Origin: CAZBPZ01 sp964493955
GTDB lineage: Bacteria; Chloroflexota; Dehalococcoidia; Dehalococcoidales; Fen-1064
DNA length: 33,618 bases
Assembly: GCA_964493955.1 (NCBI GenBank)
Contig: CAZBPZ010000007.1
Span: 1 to 33,618, forward strand
Reading direction: 5' to 3'
Shown: piece after piece, positions 16,696-25,169 of the stretch
How the letters are laid out: every line of letters starts with the position of its first letter
How positions within the stretch are numbered: position 1 is the first letter of the stretch
Notes under the pieces: generated by a model
Database searches by the model: none
Seen by the model: the letters and a program-made list of their open reading frames with translations, nothing else
What the model was told of the DNA's origin: nothing
Made by a program: the position numbers and the translations under genes

Positions 16696-19563
16696 CTAGT
16701 CCCTGCCTTCTTGTTCATTTTGCTCGGGCCGCTCATTCTCTGCTGGCCGGCGGCGTCGGCCCCCGGACGCCTGTTCCTCCGTCCCATCCGGGTGCAGCCT
16801 GACGATACCGGCCTCACCATCGACCGTGACCTCCTGACGATGCCTGACCCGCCGGGTGGCACTGCCTGTCCCGACGACAGCCGGGATGCCGTACTCCCTG
16901 GCCACAATGGAGCCGTGGCCGAGGATACCGCCTATGTCCGTCACCAGCCCCGTGGCGTGGGCAAACAGCGGCGTCCAGGCCGGGTTGGTGATGGGGCAGA
17001 CGAGAACTGAGCCAGGCACCATCTTGTCAAACTCGGCCGGCGACTTTATCAGGCTGGCCGGCGCGGTGACAGTCCCGGGGCTAACGGGGATGCCTCGCAG
17101 AATATCGGACTGCGGGTCATTGACTACCTGTGTCTCTTTGAAGCTGACAAGGGGGTTCCTGCTGGCATCCTCGGGGATTGTTCCCGGCGGATGCAGGTGT
17201 TTACGCGCCTCTCGCAGCTCCCGGCGTTCCGCCGCCAGTTGCCGGTACTCCGGCCGCGCCGCCCCCTGCCGGCGCGCCTTGATGGCCTCTGTTATTTCTG
17301 GTGTCGTCAGGTAGTAGATATCATCAGCCTGGGCGAATGTGCCTATCTCCATCAGGCGTCGGCTCAGCTCAGCCGCCAGGGCGCGCAGCACCGGCCAGGC
17401 ATATGTCAGGTAGAACATCACCTCCTCCCGGATAGGATTGTAGCGCCGGGCAAACCAGAGGCGGTAGCGGAACTGCCAGTACTGCAACCCGTCAAGGAGC
17501 TGCTGCACCCTCTCAAACGCCTGCTGGCGCTGGCGCGCTGCCTCGGCCGCGTGCTTCTTCGGGTCGTAGTCTTTGTTGGCTACCATCGCCTTGAGGGTCA
17601 CAAAGAAGGGTGAAGGCTCCTCTATCAGTGGCGGCTCAACGAAGTCCAGGGTGTGGCTCAGGTGGCCGTAGGTCTCCAGGTATGAAGCAATGGCCTCCAG
17701 CACCGGCTGGCTTTCCGGGTGCTCGCGCAGGGCGCGCCACAGGCGTTTGGCCGGGGTGACCATGACCAGCTCATAGAGCGAGTCACTGGCGCGCACCAGC
17801 CGGGCAATCTCGAACACACGCCTATTTGCCTGCATGGTCCTTGACTCAAAGCCACTCAGGAACTGCCCGCTGATGAAATGGTGCTCCGGCAAGTTCTCCC
17901 GCAGGAAGCACTGGAGCTGGTCGTCGGTCGACTTCGCCACGCCGAAGGTATGGCCGGCGTTGCTGCTCCAGTACATCCCCTCGGCCACGGCCAGCTCCCG
18001 GACCCCCTCCAGCAGCTCTTCGTCAGTTGCTTTACCAGGGTCCAGCTGCCGCCACTTCTCAACGGTGCCCAGGAGCTGGGGCACCGCCTTCTCTCGCCAC
18101 TCCTTGAGCTGCCTGTCGTTTATCTCGGTCTTGTTGAAGGCCACGTAGGTCGGATTGTCGCTCTCGGGCATCGTCACTTCGTGGGCCAGGTTGTCGATGC
18201 TGCTTGACCGTGCCCACTCGTCGAACGCCTGGCGCTCCTGGGGTGGGAGGGAGGCGAGGAACAGCTCCAGGTCATGCTTTTCGCGGCGAGCATTCTCCTC
18301 CAGCCGCGCCTGCATGTCGCCTGCTATTTTCTCGGCGACACGCTTCACGCTCGTTTCCTGCGCAGCCAGGACCTGTGGAAAGTCAAAGCGCTCGTAGGCA
18401 TAGCCGTTGAGGGTAACGAACATCGGGCCTCCCCCCACCATGGCGCTCTGCCTCTTTTGCCCCGGGGCCACGGTTTCCAGACCTTCAGTCAGGTATAGCT
18501 CCTCAAACAGCGGGCTGCACGGCCCTGGAATATTCTCCACAATCTGCCGCCGGACCAGGATGCGAGCCGGTGGGGCAGGTTCCCAGCTAACCTCCAACGG
18601 CTGCGGCGGGAGGTTGGTGATAGGGCGGGACTGCAGAACCCACAACTTGCCGCCCGACAGGGCCCACTCAATGTCCTGGGGAACGCCGTCAAAAAGCCCC
18701 TCTACCTTCAGTGCCAGGGTTACCAGTTCCCTGAGCACTTCCTCCGACAGGCAGGCACGGCCGCGTTCGCTTTGCGAGGTCTCTTCCCGGCGCGTGCCCT
18801 GCTCGCCGTCAGGGACAATCTTCTGCTCCTTGGCCCCGACGGTGACCTCCTTTACATTCAGTGTGGCACGGTCGACCAGATAGGTATCGGGCGTTACCTG
18901 CCCGCTGACCACGGCCTCGCCAAGACCGAGGCTAGCGTTGACCACGATGGTTGTCCTGTCGCCCGTGGTAGGGTTGGCGGTGAAGAGTACCCCTGACACC
19001 TCCGATGGCACCATCACCTGGACCACCACCGCCATGGCAACGGCACTGTGTTCTATCCCCATCTGGTGGCGATAGCTCATGGCACGGGGTGTCCATAGAG
19101 ATGCCCAGCAGTTGCGTATGGCCGCTATCAGAGCCTGCTCACCGCGCACGTTCAGGTAGGTGTCCTGCTGGCCGGCAAAGGAGGCATCGGGCAGGTCTTC
19201 AGCGGTAGCAGAAGAACGCACCGCCACCGACGGCTCACGCTCACCCAGCGCCCGGTAGGCCTGCCGGACTTCGCTGGCAATCTCGGAGGGTAGCTCCGGC
19301 CTCGCGAGTAGCTCCTGAATGCGCCTCGAGGCCGACTCAAACGACACCGTCGTGCCGACGATTTCAGGCCTGGCCAGGGCGCTGATGGTGGCCAGCAGGT
19401 CGTTTTCCTGCACAAAGCGCTTGTAGGCCGCGGTTGACAGCAAAAAGCCTGCCGGGACCGGCAGCCCGGCTGATGCCATCCTGGCCAGTGACCGGCCCTT
19501 GCCACCGACCATTTCCAGGGCAGCGTGTTTGTCGTCAATCGGCAGTACGTACATTGCAGTCAT
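16696..19563 (-). CDS. PEP synthase/rifampin phosphotransferase-like dikinase
   Basis: A 955-aa protein with an N-terminal PPDK/PEP-synthase ATP-binding domain (about 1-320: GGKGRSLARM, VRSSATAEDLPDASFAGQQDTYLNV, SGVLFTANP, QDIEWAL, VLQSRPIT), a long helical middle (about 330-800), and a swivelling phospho-His domain near the end (TDIGGILGHGSIVAREYGIPAVV, His about 883). The PEP/pyruvate TIM barrel that ends true PEP synthase is absent, so the order ATP-middle-His matches rifampin phosphotransferase and related small-molecule dikinases. The acceptor would be bound by the middle domain and is unknown. The ATG at 19563 has GAGAGG 5 bases upstream and is preferred over the GTG at 19569. The tail is charged, rich in R, E and N. 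Confidence 0.85.
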   Translation of the reverse strand: MTAMYVLPIDDKHAALEMVGGKGRSLARMASAGLPVPAGFLLSTAAYKRFVQENDLLATISALARPEIVGTTVSFESASRRIQELLARPELPSEIASEVRQAYRALGEREPSVAVRSSATAEDLPDASFAGQQDTYLNVRGEQALIAAIRNCWASLWTPRAMSYRHQMGIEHSAVAMAVVVQVMVPSEVSGVLFTANPTTGDRTTIVVNASLGLGEAVVSGQVTPDTYLVDRATLNVKEVTVGAKEQKIVPDGEQGTRREETSQSERGRACLSEEVLRELVTLALKVEGLFDGVPQDIEWALSGGKLWVLQSRPITNLPPQPLEVSWEPAPPARILVRRQIVENIPGPCSPLFEELYLTEGLETVAPGQKRQSAMVGGGPMFVTLNGYAYERFDFPQVLAAQETSVKRVAEKIAGDMQARLEENARREKHDLELFLASLPPQERQAFDEWARSSSIDNLAHEVTMPESDNPTYVAFNKTEINDRQLKEWREKAVPQLLGTVEKWRQLDPGKATDEELLEGVRELAVAEGMYWSSNAGHTFGVAKSTDDQLQCFLRENLPEHHFISGQFLSGFESRTMQANRRVFEIARLVRASDSLYELVMVTPAKRLWRALREHPESQPVLEAIASYLETYGHLSHTLDFVEPPLIEEPSPFFVTLKAMVANKDYDPKKHAAEAARQRQQAFERVQQLLDGLQYWQFRYRLWFARRYNPIREEVMFYLTYAWPVLRALAAELSRRLMEIGTFAQADDIYYLTTPEITEAIKARRQGAARPEYRQLAAERRELREARKHLHPPGTIPEDASRNPLVSFKETQVVNDPQSDILRGIPVSPGTVTAPASLIKSPAEFDKMVPGSVLVCPITNPAWTPLFAHATGLVTDIGGILGHGSIVAREYGIPAVVGTGSATRRVRHRQEVTVDGEAGIVRLHPDGTEEQASGGRRRRPAENERPEQNEQEGRD

Positions 19564-19670
19564 CGACACCTCTCATCAACCGCGGTGGCCAGACCCACCG
19601 CACTCTCCAGTATTGCAAGCTACTGGCGGGAATCCGCTTCTGGAACACCGGCGCCACACTCCCGCGGACG

Positions 19671-19687
19671 GCTGCCAGCGTGGCAGC
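19671..19687 (-). other. Hairpin just after the zinc-knuckle protein gene
   Basis: GCTGCCA-GCG-TGGCAGC, a 7-bp perfect stem with a 3-base loop, begins 6 bases after the stop codon at 19694. No T-run follows on the minus strand, so it may stabilise the 3' end or only partly terminate. The remainder of the 130-base spacer to the dikinase shows only the dikinase RBS. Confidence 0.4.
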
Positions 19688-19693
19688 TTCTCT

Positions 19694-20371
19694 CTAACCT
19701 CCCAGCAGCCTGATGAACCGCGCCTTTTGCTCCTCGGTCATCTGGCTGAAGATGGGCACCCCGAGCTCCGTCACCGGCAGGTCTTCCAGCTCCGGCGAAG
19801 GCCGGATCCGCCTGGCGGTGAGATTGTGGAGCCCTCCCCCGCGCTCGGCGCCGGCCGCAAGTGCCTCGCCTATGCCGGGCGGCCACACCGGACAATGCTC
19901 GCGGTCATGGTCAGAGGAGCCGCACACCGGGCAGCGTGGCTTTCCCTGCGGGGCCGGGCTGGAGGGGGTCTTTCCGAGCAGGACTCCCGCTGCCTCCAGT
20001 TCGACACGCAGTTTCGCCTCCTGGGCGAAACGCTTCATCTGGCCCGACAGGTCATATTCCACGGCAGAGGCACGCGCTATCAGCGCCCACGGCACAGAAG
20101 CGTGGAAGCCAGGCAGGGCCAGGCATTCCTCCGGCACGCCGGCCCCACCGCTAATCTCCCCGTCCTTAATCATGAGATAGAAGCCAGCCCTGTCACGCCC
20201 GGCCAGAAGGCGTTCCGGTAGGTGGGTGTACTCTTCGCTGAAGCCCCACCGGTACCTACTGAGGTCCAGGCCGGCTTCCCTGAGGAGACGGGTACCCGTC
20301 TCGGCAGCAAAGCGGCACCACTCCAGGCTACCGAACTCCCATTTTTCTTCCCGGTCAGCTTTATCTGCCAT
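19694..20371 (-). CDS. Uncharacterised protein with a C-terminal zinc-knuckle-like motif
   Basis: A 225-aa protein I do not recognise. Residues 1-130 are mixed and soluble-looking (EFGSLEWCRFAAETGTRLLRE, a central GFYLMIKDGEISGGAGVPEE, then ARASAVEYDLSGQMKRFAQEAK). A short linker leads to CPVCGSSDHDREHCPVWPP, a Cys-x2-Cys-x4-His-x4-Cys pattern like a CCHC zinc knuckle, followed by a predicted helical C-terminus ending MTEEQKARFIRLLGG. There are no membrane segments or signal peptide. The ATG at 20371 has AGAGGAAG upstream; the frame is open for 31 more codons but without an RBS. It lies directly before the dikinase gene, so a role as accessory or substrate-binding partner of that enzyme is possible. 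Confidence 0.7.
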   Translation of the reverse strand: MADKADREEKWEFGSLEWCRFAAETGTRLLREAGLDLSRYRWGFSEEYTHLPERLLAGRDRAGFYLMIKDGEISGGAGVPEECLALPGFHASVPWALIARASAVEYDLSGQMKRFAQEAKLRVELEAAGVLLGKTPSSPAPQGKPRCPVCGSSDHDREHCPVWPPGIGEALAAGAERGGGLHNLTARRIRPSPELEDLPVTELGVPIFSQMTEEQKARFIRLLGG

Positions 20372-20464
20372 GCTACTTCCTCTCTGAAATCGTGGTGGTA
20401 CAGGGGCTACCGGCGGCATTGAGGGCCTGGCATGCCACGCCGGTTGCGAGCCTTGTGCCACCAA

Positions 20465-21232
20465 TCAGCGCTCCGTGGGGAAGGCTGCCCTGATTACCAT
20501 CACCTCGCCGGTAATGTGGTCGGATGCCGGCGCGGCGAGGAAAACCGCCAGGTCAGCCACGTTCTCGGGCGCGGGGATGCGCAGTAGCGGTGGCACCGGT
20601 GTACCGTCCTCCCCCTTCTCCGGAGGCACCACCCCCATACGCCTGATTGCCTCGGTCTCGGTGAAGCCGGGGGCAATGCAGTTGACGTTGATGTTATAGG
20701 GTGCCCAGGCCAGCGCCAGGCTCTTGGTAAGGTTGATGACACCGGCCTTGGCCGCCGCGTAGTGGGCCATGCTGGGATTGAGGTTGATGCCAGCGGTGGA
20801 GGAGATATTGATTATCTTGCCGCTTTTCTGTGCCATCATTACCTTGCCGGCGGCAATGTTGCACAGGAAGGTACCCGTCAGGTTGAGGGCAATACCGGCA
20901 TTCCACTCGTCAAGAGTGAGCTCGTGAGGCGGCTTGATGTGAAGGGCACCACCAGCGCAGCTTACCAGGATGTCCAGCCGGCCAAACCTGTCAACGGTCT
21001 GCCTGACGAGGCGCTCCACCTCCTGCGGGAGGGTGACATCGGTGGGGATGGCCAGGCACTCCCCACCTGCGGCCCTGACCTGGCCGGCAACCTTTTCAAG
21101 GTTATCTCGGTTGCGGCTGCAAATGACGACCTTGGCCCCGGCCCGGGCATACTCCAAGGCGATGCTCGAGCCAATGCCACCGGCACCGCCGGTGACGATG
21201 GCAACCTTCTCCTGCAGTTCAAACTTGCTCAT
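20465..21232 (-). CDS. Short-chain dehydrogenase/reductase, paralog 1
   Basis: A 255-aa classical SDR, an NAD(P)-dependent alcohol/ketone oxidoreductase. The cofactor motif TGGAGGIG is at about 14-21, and NISS (S144) with YAAAK (Y158, K162) forms the catalytic set, followed by NVNCIAPGFTETEAIRRMG. R40 in VICSRNRDNL suggests a preference for NADP. The first 92 codons and 33 bases of upstream sequence are identical at DNA level to paralog 2, while the remainder is diverged. The ATG at 21232 has a weak GGAAAG upstream; an in-frame GTG at 21241 is an alternative. It lies 37 bases after paralog 2. Confidence 0.9.
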   Translation of the reverse strand: MSKFELQEKVAIVTGGAGGIGSSIALEYARAGAKVVICSRNRDNLEKVAGQVRAAGGECLAIPTDVTLPQEVERLVRQTVDRFGRLDILVSCAGGALHIKPPHELTLDEWNAGIALNLTGTFLCNIAAGKVMMAQKSGKIINISSTAGINLNPSMAHYAAAKAGVINLTKSLALAWAPYNINVNCIAPGFTETEAIRRMGVVPPEKGEDGTPVPPLLRIPAPENVADLAVFLAAPASDHITGEVMVIRAAFPTER

Positions 21233-21265
21233 GTGCCGCACTTTCCATCCTGCCAGTGGCCTGGC
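20955..21265. repeat. 311-bp perfect direct repeat, copy 1
   Basis: Identical by eye, base for base, to 21787-22097 (offset 832). It covers the RBS region and about 92 codons of the SDR paralog 1 gene. Identity stops abruptly at both ends: within codon 93 on one side and 33 bases upstream of the ATG on the other. Confidence 0.95.
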
Positions 21266-21269
21266 GCCG

Positions 21270-22064
21270 CTAGATGTAAACAGAGGCCCACTCTGCTCCT
21301 CTGACGACCAATGTCTCACCGGTGATGAGGTCAGATGCCGACGAGGCAAGGAACAGGGCCAGGCTGGCAACATCTTCGGGCCGGCCGGGAAGTTCCAGTG
21401 GTGAAGGTGGTTTACCGCTGGCAGCAGTTGTGCCCGTCTCCTGTTGTTTGTGCTTCTCGTGCGGTACGCCTTCAGGCACATCGCCCGGCAGGGTAACCCT
21501 GCCGGGGGCAATGCAGTTGACGTTGATATTGTAGGGTGCCCAGGCCAGCGCCAGGCTCTTGGTCAGGCCGATAACACCGGCCTTGGCTGCCACGTAGGGG
21601 GCCAGCAGAGGGTCGCCTTTCAGGCTGACCGCCGAAGAGATGTTGATTACCTTGCCACCTCGCTGTGCTTTCATCACCTTGCCGGCGGCGGCGCAGCAGT
21701 AGAAGGTAGCATTGAGGTTCAGGAGTATGCTGCTATTCCAGGCATCGGGGGAGATTTCTTCGGGCTTGCTGAAGGAGCAATCTCCGGCGCAGCTTACCAG
21801 GATGTCCAGCCGGCCAAACCTGTCAACGGTCTGCCTGACGAGGCGCTCCACCTCCTGCGGGAGGGTGACATCGGTGGGGATGGCCAGGCACTCCCCACCT
21901 GCGGCCCTGACCTGGCCGGCAACCTTTTCAAGGTTATCTCGGTTGCGGCTGCAAATGACGACCTTGGCCCCGGCCCGGGCATACTCCAAGGCGATGCTCG
22001 AGCCAATGCCACCGGCACCGCCGGTGACGATGGCAACCTTCTCCTGCAGTTCAAACTTGCTCAT
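21270..22064 (-). CDS. Short-chain dehydrogenase/reductase, paralog 2
   Basis: A 264-aa classical SDR with the same first 94 residues as paralog 1, including TGGAGGIG, then its own catalytic region NISS (S144), YVAAK (Y157, K161) and NVNCIAPGRVTLPGD. The substrate-loop section (about 185-220, EGVPHEKHKQQETGTTAASGK) differs strongly from paralog 1 and is longer, so the two probably act on different substrates or on successive steps. It is 37 bases upstream of paralog 1 and about 100 bases after the binding-protein gene. ATG at 22064; GTG at 22073 is an alternative. Confidence 0.9.
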   Translation of the reverse strand: MSKFELQEKVAIVTGGAGGIGSSIALEYARAGAKVVICSRNRDNLEKVAGQVRAAGGECLAIPTDVTLPQEVERLVRQTVDRFGRLDILVSCAGDCSFSKPEEISPDAWNSSILLNLNATFYCCAAAGKVMKAQRGGKVINISSAVSLKGDPLLAPYVAAKAGVIGLTKSLALAWAPYNINVNCIAPGRVTLPGDVPEGVPHEKHKQQETGTTAASGKPPSPLELPGRPEDVASLALFLASSASDLITGETLVVRGAEWASVYI

Positions 22065-22097
22065 GTGCCGCACTTTCCATCCTGCCAGTGGCCTGGC
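21787..22097. repeat. 311-bp perfect direct repeat, copy 2
   Basis: The second copy of the 311-bp repeat (see 20955-21265), covering the upstream region and the first 92 codons of SDR paralog 2. No inverted termini or transposase are associated, so this is duplication or gene conversion rather than an insertion sequence. Confidence 0.95.
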
Positions 22098-22115
22098 ACA
22101 GGGGATGGCACCCGG

Positions 22116-22156
22116 GGCGGGGTGCGGTCGCCGGCCCGGCCGGTCCGCACCCCGCC
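22116..22156 (-). other. Strong hairpin after the ABC binding-protein gene
   Basis: GGCGGGGTGCGG pairs perfectly with CCGCACCCCGCC (12 bp), and the loop contains a further CCGGC-CGG-GCCGG stem. It begins 12 bases after the TAA of the binding-protein gene on the minus strand. No U-run follows, so it probably acts as a 3' mRNA stabiliser or partial attenuator, which would let the binding protein be made in excess of the downstream SDRs. Confidence 0.6.
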
Positions 22157-22168
22157 TTGAGCCAGGTA

Positions 22169-23986
22169 TTACCGCTGGCCCGTGATCTCGTACTTCAGGT
22201 CCTGGTCAATCCACGCGTAGTGTTCAAGGTAGTCCACGTTCTCGCCGTGGTAGCCCTTGATCCACGGGGCCCAGAACCGGTAGTTGACGTCTGCCGGGAA
22301 CGGTATCTCGTAGCACTGCTCCATCTGGCGCAGGTTCTCCACCCGGAGCAGCTCGGCCCGCTCGACCGGGTCAAGGGTGGCCTCAAACTTCTTGGCAAAT
22401 TCCACCGCCAGCGGGTCGTTCACCTTCGAGACGTTCATCCAGCTGGGCTTTCCGCCGTGCACATAGACCAGGACGCCGTCCAGGGAGGCAACGCCACTAA
22501 ACCAGGTTATCATGTCCTCGTAGTCTCCGGTAATCGTGGAGAAGAAAGCGGCGTCATCCACAACCCGCAGCTCAACGTCAACGCCAATATCGGCCCAGTA
22601 CATCTTCACCGCGGTGACCGGGTCCTCCCAGTAGGGGCTCATGTTGAGAGTGGCCTTGATGCCATTCGAGTAACCGGCCTCTGTCAGCAGCTGTTTTGCC
22701 TTGTCCGGATTATACGTCCACAGGTCCTTGAGGTTGTCCGGGAGCTCCTCGAGCGGCGTGTAGCCCGGCATTCCCTCGGCAATCGGCCACATCACGATGT
22801 AGGGAGTACCTTCATAGATGGTCTCGGCCATCTCCTGGTAGTTTACGGCCATCTGCAGGGCCTGCCGCACCCTGACATCGGACCATGGTTCCTCGTCGGT
22901 CCTCAGGTATATACCGGCCACAGACCCCGGCACGATCGTGTTGTAGAGCAGCTCGGGGTTTGTGTCCATCAGGCTCTTGGCGTCCCTCGCCGAGACCCAC
23001 AGGTTATGGTCAACCTTGTGCGTGCGGAGAGCCGCCAGCCTGGCGGAGGGGTCCTCTATCACGATGCCCCTGATAGCATCAACGTACGGCAGCCTGTTGT
23101 CCGGGAAAATCGGGTCCATCATCCAGTAGTTGGGGTTCCTCTTCCAGGTGGCCGAACTGCTGATGACCACGTCGTCCAGAATGAATGGCCCCGTTCCAAT
23201 GACCTGCTCCACCTCGTTCAGGGTGTCGTAGGCCTCTATCATCTCCCTGGGTGTTACCAGCAGGGCGAGCAGGTCCTTCACTATCTCAGGGTTCGGTTGC
23301 GGGCTGGTGTAGGTAAGTTCCCAGGCCCCCGTCTTCTCCATGCGGTACCATTCTTCGGGCGCGACATCTTCCGGGCGGAACCACTGAGCGTGAGCCGGTG
23401 ACTCAAGGTAGCGGTTGAAGCTGGCCAGGATGTCATCCGGGGTCATCTCCCTGCCATTTACGGGCGGTTTGTCGTGGAAGTAAACACCCCGGCGTACCTG
23501 GAGAACTACGGTCTGGAAGTCATCGGTTATCTCCCAGCTTTCGGCCAGCGCACCTGTATAGAACTGCGGGGCCACGTAGGGCGCTGTCATCGGGTTCTCG
23601 CCGGTACCGGCCGGCCCTTTGGCCCAGTCCAGCATGACCGGCGCCTCATAGACATGCACCGTCATCTCGCGGGCGTAGCCAGCTCGGGCCGGGTCCTTGT
23701 CGATGAGAACGGCCGCCTTGTCAAGGCCGTACGTGATCGTGCCGCCGTACTGCGGCTTCTCCACCAGCCTGCCGAAGGCGTCCTGCACCATTTCCGGCCC
23801 TTCCTCTTCGGGCGCTGCGGCTTCTTTGGTTCCGGTCTCGGTGGGTGTGGGCTGTTCCTTCTGGGTAACCTTCCCGGTGATTGTCTGCCCCTCCGTCTGA
23901 GAGGGAGCGGCAGTCTGGCACGATGTTAGTACCAGTGCCGTCACCAGCAGAAGACCCAGAGCTAGCCATACAGACCTCTTGAACAT
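22169..23986 (-). CDS. ABC transporter substrate-binding lipoprotein, SBP_bac_5 (peptide/opine) family
   Basis: A 605-aa extracytoplasmic solute-binding protein. A signal peptide (KR then a hydrophobic stretch) ends in the lipobox LTSC, with lipidated C23. An acidic, Thr/Pro/Glu-rich tether (about 25-65) follows. The mature domain has family segments GALAESWEITDDFQTVVLQVRRGVYFHD in part, IGTGPFILDD, WSDVRVRQALQMAVNYQEM and YNPDKAKQLLTEAGY. The family binds oligopeptides, nickel, oligosaccharides and other ligands. The ATG at 23986 has AAGGAGG 5 bases upstream, one of the best RBSs in the window. It follows the two permease genes. Confidence 0.92.
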   Translation of the reverse strand: MFKRSVWLALGLLLVTALVLTSCQTAAPSQTEGQTITGKVTQKEQPTPTETGTKEAAAPEEEGPEMVQDAFGRLVEKPQYGGTITYGLDKAAVLIDKDPARAGYAREMTVHVYEAPVMLDWAKGPAGTGENPMTAPYVAPQFYTGALAESWEITDDFQTVVLQVRRGVYFHDKPPVNGREMTPDDILASFNRYLESPAHAQWFRPEDVAPEEWYRMEKTGAWELTYTSPQPNPEIVKDLLALLVTPREMIEAYDTLNEVEQVIGTGPFILDDVVISSSATWKRNPNYWMMDPIFPDNRLPYVDAIRGIVIEDPSARLAALRTHKVDHNLWVSARDAKSLMDTNPELLYNTIVPGSVAGIYLRTDEEPWSDVRVRQALQMAVNYQEMAETIYEGTPYIVMWPIAEGMPGYTPLEELPDNLKDLWTYNPDKAKQLLTEAGYSNGIKATLNMSPYWEDPVTAVKMYWADIGVDVELRVVDDAAFFSTITGDYEDMITWFSGVASLDGVLVYVHGGKPSWMNVSKVNDPLAVEFAKKFEATLDPVERAELLRVENLRQMEQCYEIPFPADVNYRFWAPWIKGYHGENVDYLEHYAWIDQDLKYEITGQR

Positions 23987-24102
23987 CTCGTCCTCCTTAT
24001 TTTATCCGTGGGTAATAGATTCCGTGCCGTGGCCTTACTTCGTATCACATGCCTTACCTCCTTGCTGGCTGGACCTCAGTCTTGCGATAGCCGCCCATCA
24101 CT

Positions 24103-25137
24103 CTACTGCAAGGCTCGCATGGCCTTGGCCCGCTTCTTCTTCAGGTTCTCCAGCGCCTTCCTGGCCCGTTCCGTTCCGTAGCCTCCCACGCCGCCTATTC
24201 CTCCCCTTAGCTTCGGGTCGAGCAGGTCCCGCAGGGCATCACCGAACATGTTCACGCCGTAGACGGTGAGTGTCAGGGCCACGCCCGGCCAGAGGGCAAG
24301 CCAGGGAGCGTCGAGCATGTACTCACGCCCGGCTGAGCTGAGCATACCTCCCCAGCTCGGGAAGGGGGGCGGAATACCAAACCCCAGAAAGCTCAGGGAA
24401 GACTCGGCCAGGATAATCCCACCTATGCTCATCGAGAAGGTCACTATTATCATCGGCAGGATATTGGGAATGAGGTGCCGCCACATGATGCGCCAGGTGG
24501 AGCAGCCCATCGCCCGCGAGGCTTCCACGTAAGCGCTTTCTTTAATCCAGAAGACCAAAGAGCGTGACCCTCTCACCCCGCTGAGGCCGCCGCCAACGCC
24601 AAGCACGAGTATTACCGTCCAGAGACCCGCCCCCAAGAGGCTCATCACCGTCAGGTAGATTACCAGCCCGGGGAAGCAGAGCCAGGCGTCGATGAACCTC
24701 TGTGTTATGAGGTCAAACTTGCCGCCAAGGTAGCCTGACAGGGTGCCTATGACGGTGCTCACCACGGTACTGAGGGTGGTGGCCGATAGCCCCACCACCA
24801 GCGAGATACGGGCCCCGTAGATAATGCGGCTGAGAAGGTCCCGCCCGAGCTGGTCCGTCCCCAGCCAGTACCTGCCCGTGCCATCCGCCCTCTGGCTGAG
24901 CGGCGGTTGCAGCCTCTCCCGCAGCTTGGGCTCGTTATAACCTTCGGGGGCGATGCCAACCTGCGGCAGGCCCAGCCACCCCAGGTCAGCACAGATAGCC
25001 GCAAAGAGCAGCACCAGCACCAGGGCCGCCCCGATAGCACCCAGCGGCTTCTTCCTCATTCTAACTATCAGGTCAACAAGCCGGTTGTGCTGGCGTATCT
25101 CGGCTCTTTCTTCGGCGGCTATGCTGGTCTCAGCCAT
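24103..25137 (-). CDS. ABC transporter permease, DppC/OppC type
   Basis: A 344-aa inner-membrane permease with the DppC layout: a cytoplasmic N-terminus, a first membrane helix (IGAALVLVLLFAAICADLGWLG, about 34-55), an external loop containing the family sequence YWLGTDQLGRDLLSRIIYGARISL, then five further helices. The EAA loop, which contacts the ATPase, reads YVEASRAMGCSTWRIMWRHLIPN. The C-terminus is lysine- and arginine-rich. It pairs with the DppB-type gene 32 bases upstream. The predicted RBS is weak (AAGG), suggesting coupling to the upstream gene. Confidence 0.93.
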   Translation of the reverse strand: MAETSIAAEERAEIRQHNRLVDLIVRMRKKPLGAIGAALVLVLLFAAICADLGWLGLPQVGIAPEGYNEPKLRERLQPPLSQRADGTGRYWLGTDQLGRDLLSRIIYGARISLVVGLSATTLSTVVSTVIGTLSGYLGGKFDLITQRFIDAWLCFPGLVIYLTVMSLLGAGLWTVILVLGVGGGLSGVRGSRSLVFWIKESAYVEASRAMGCSTWRIMWRHLIPNILPMIIVTFSMSIGGIILAESSLSFLGFGIPPPFPSWGGMLSSAGREYMLDAPWLALWPGVALTLTVYGVNMFGDALRDLLDPKLRGGIGGVGGYGTERARKALENLKKKRAKAMRALQ

Positions 25138-25169
25138 ACCTTAGCTTGCTCTCCGGGCTGTTTATCTGC

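Noticed and set aside
20955..22097. Repeat pair as an insertion sequence or transposon
   Set aside because: No transposase, no inverted termini and no target duplication; the repeat is coding sequence of the SDRs.
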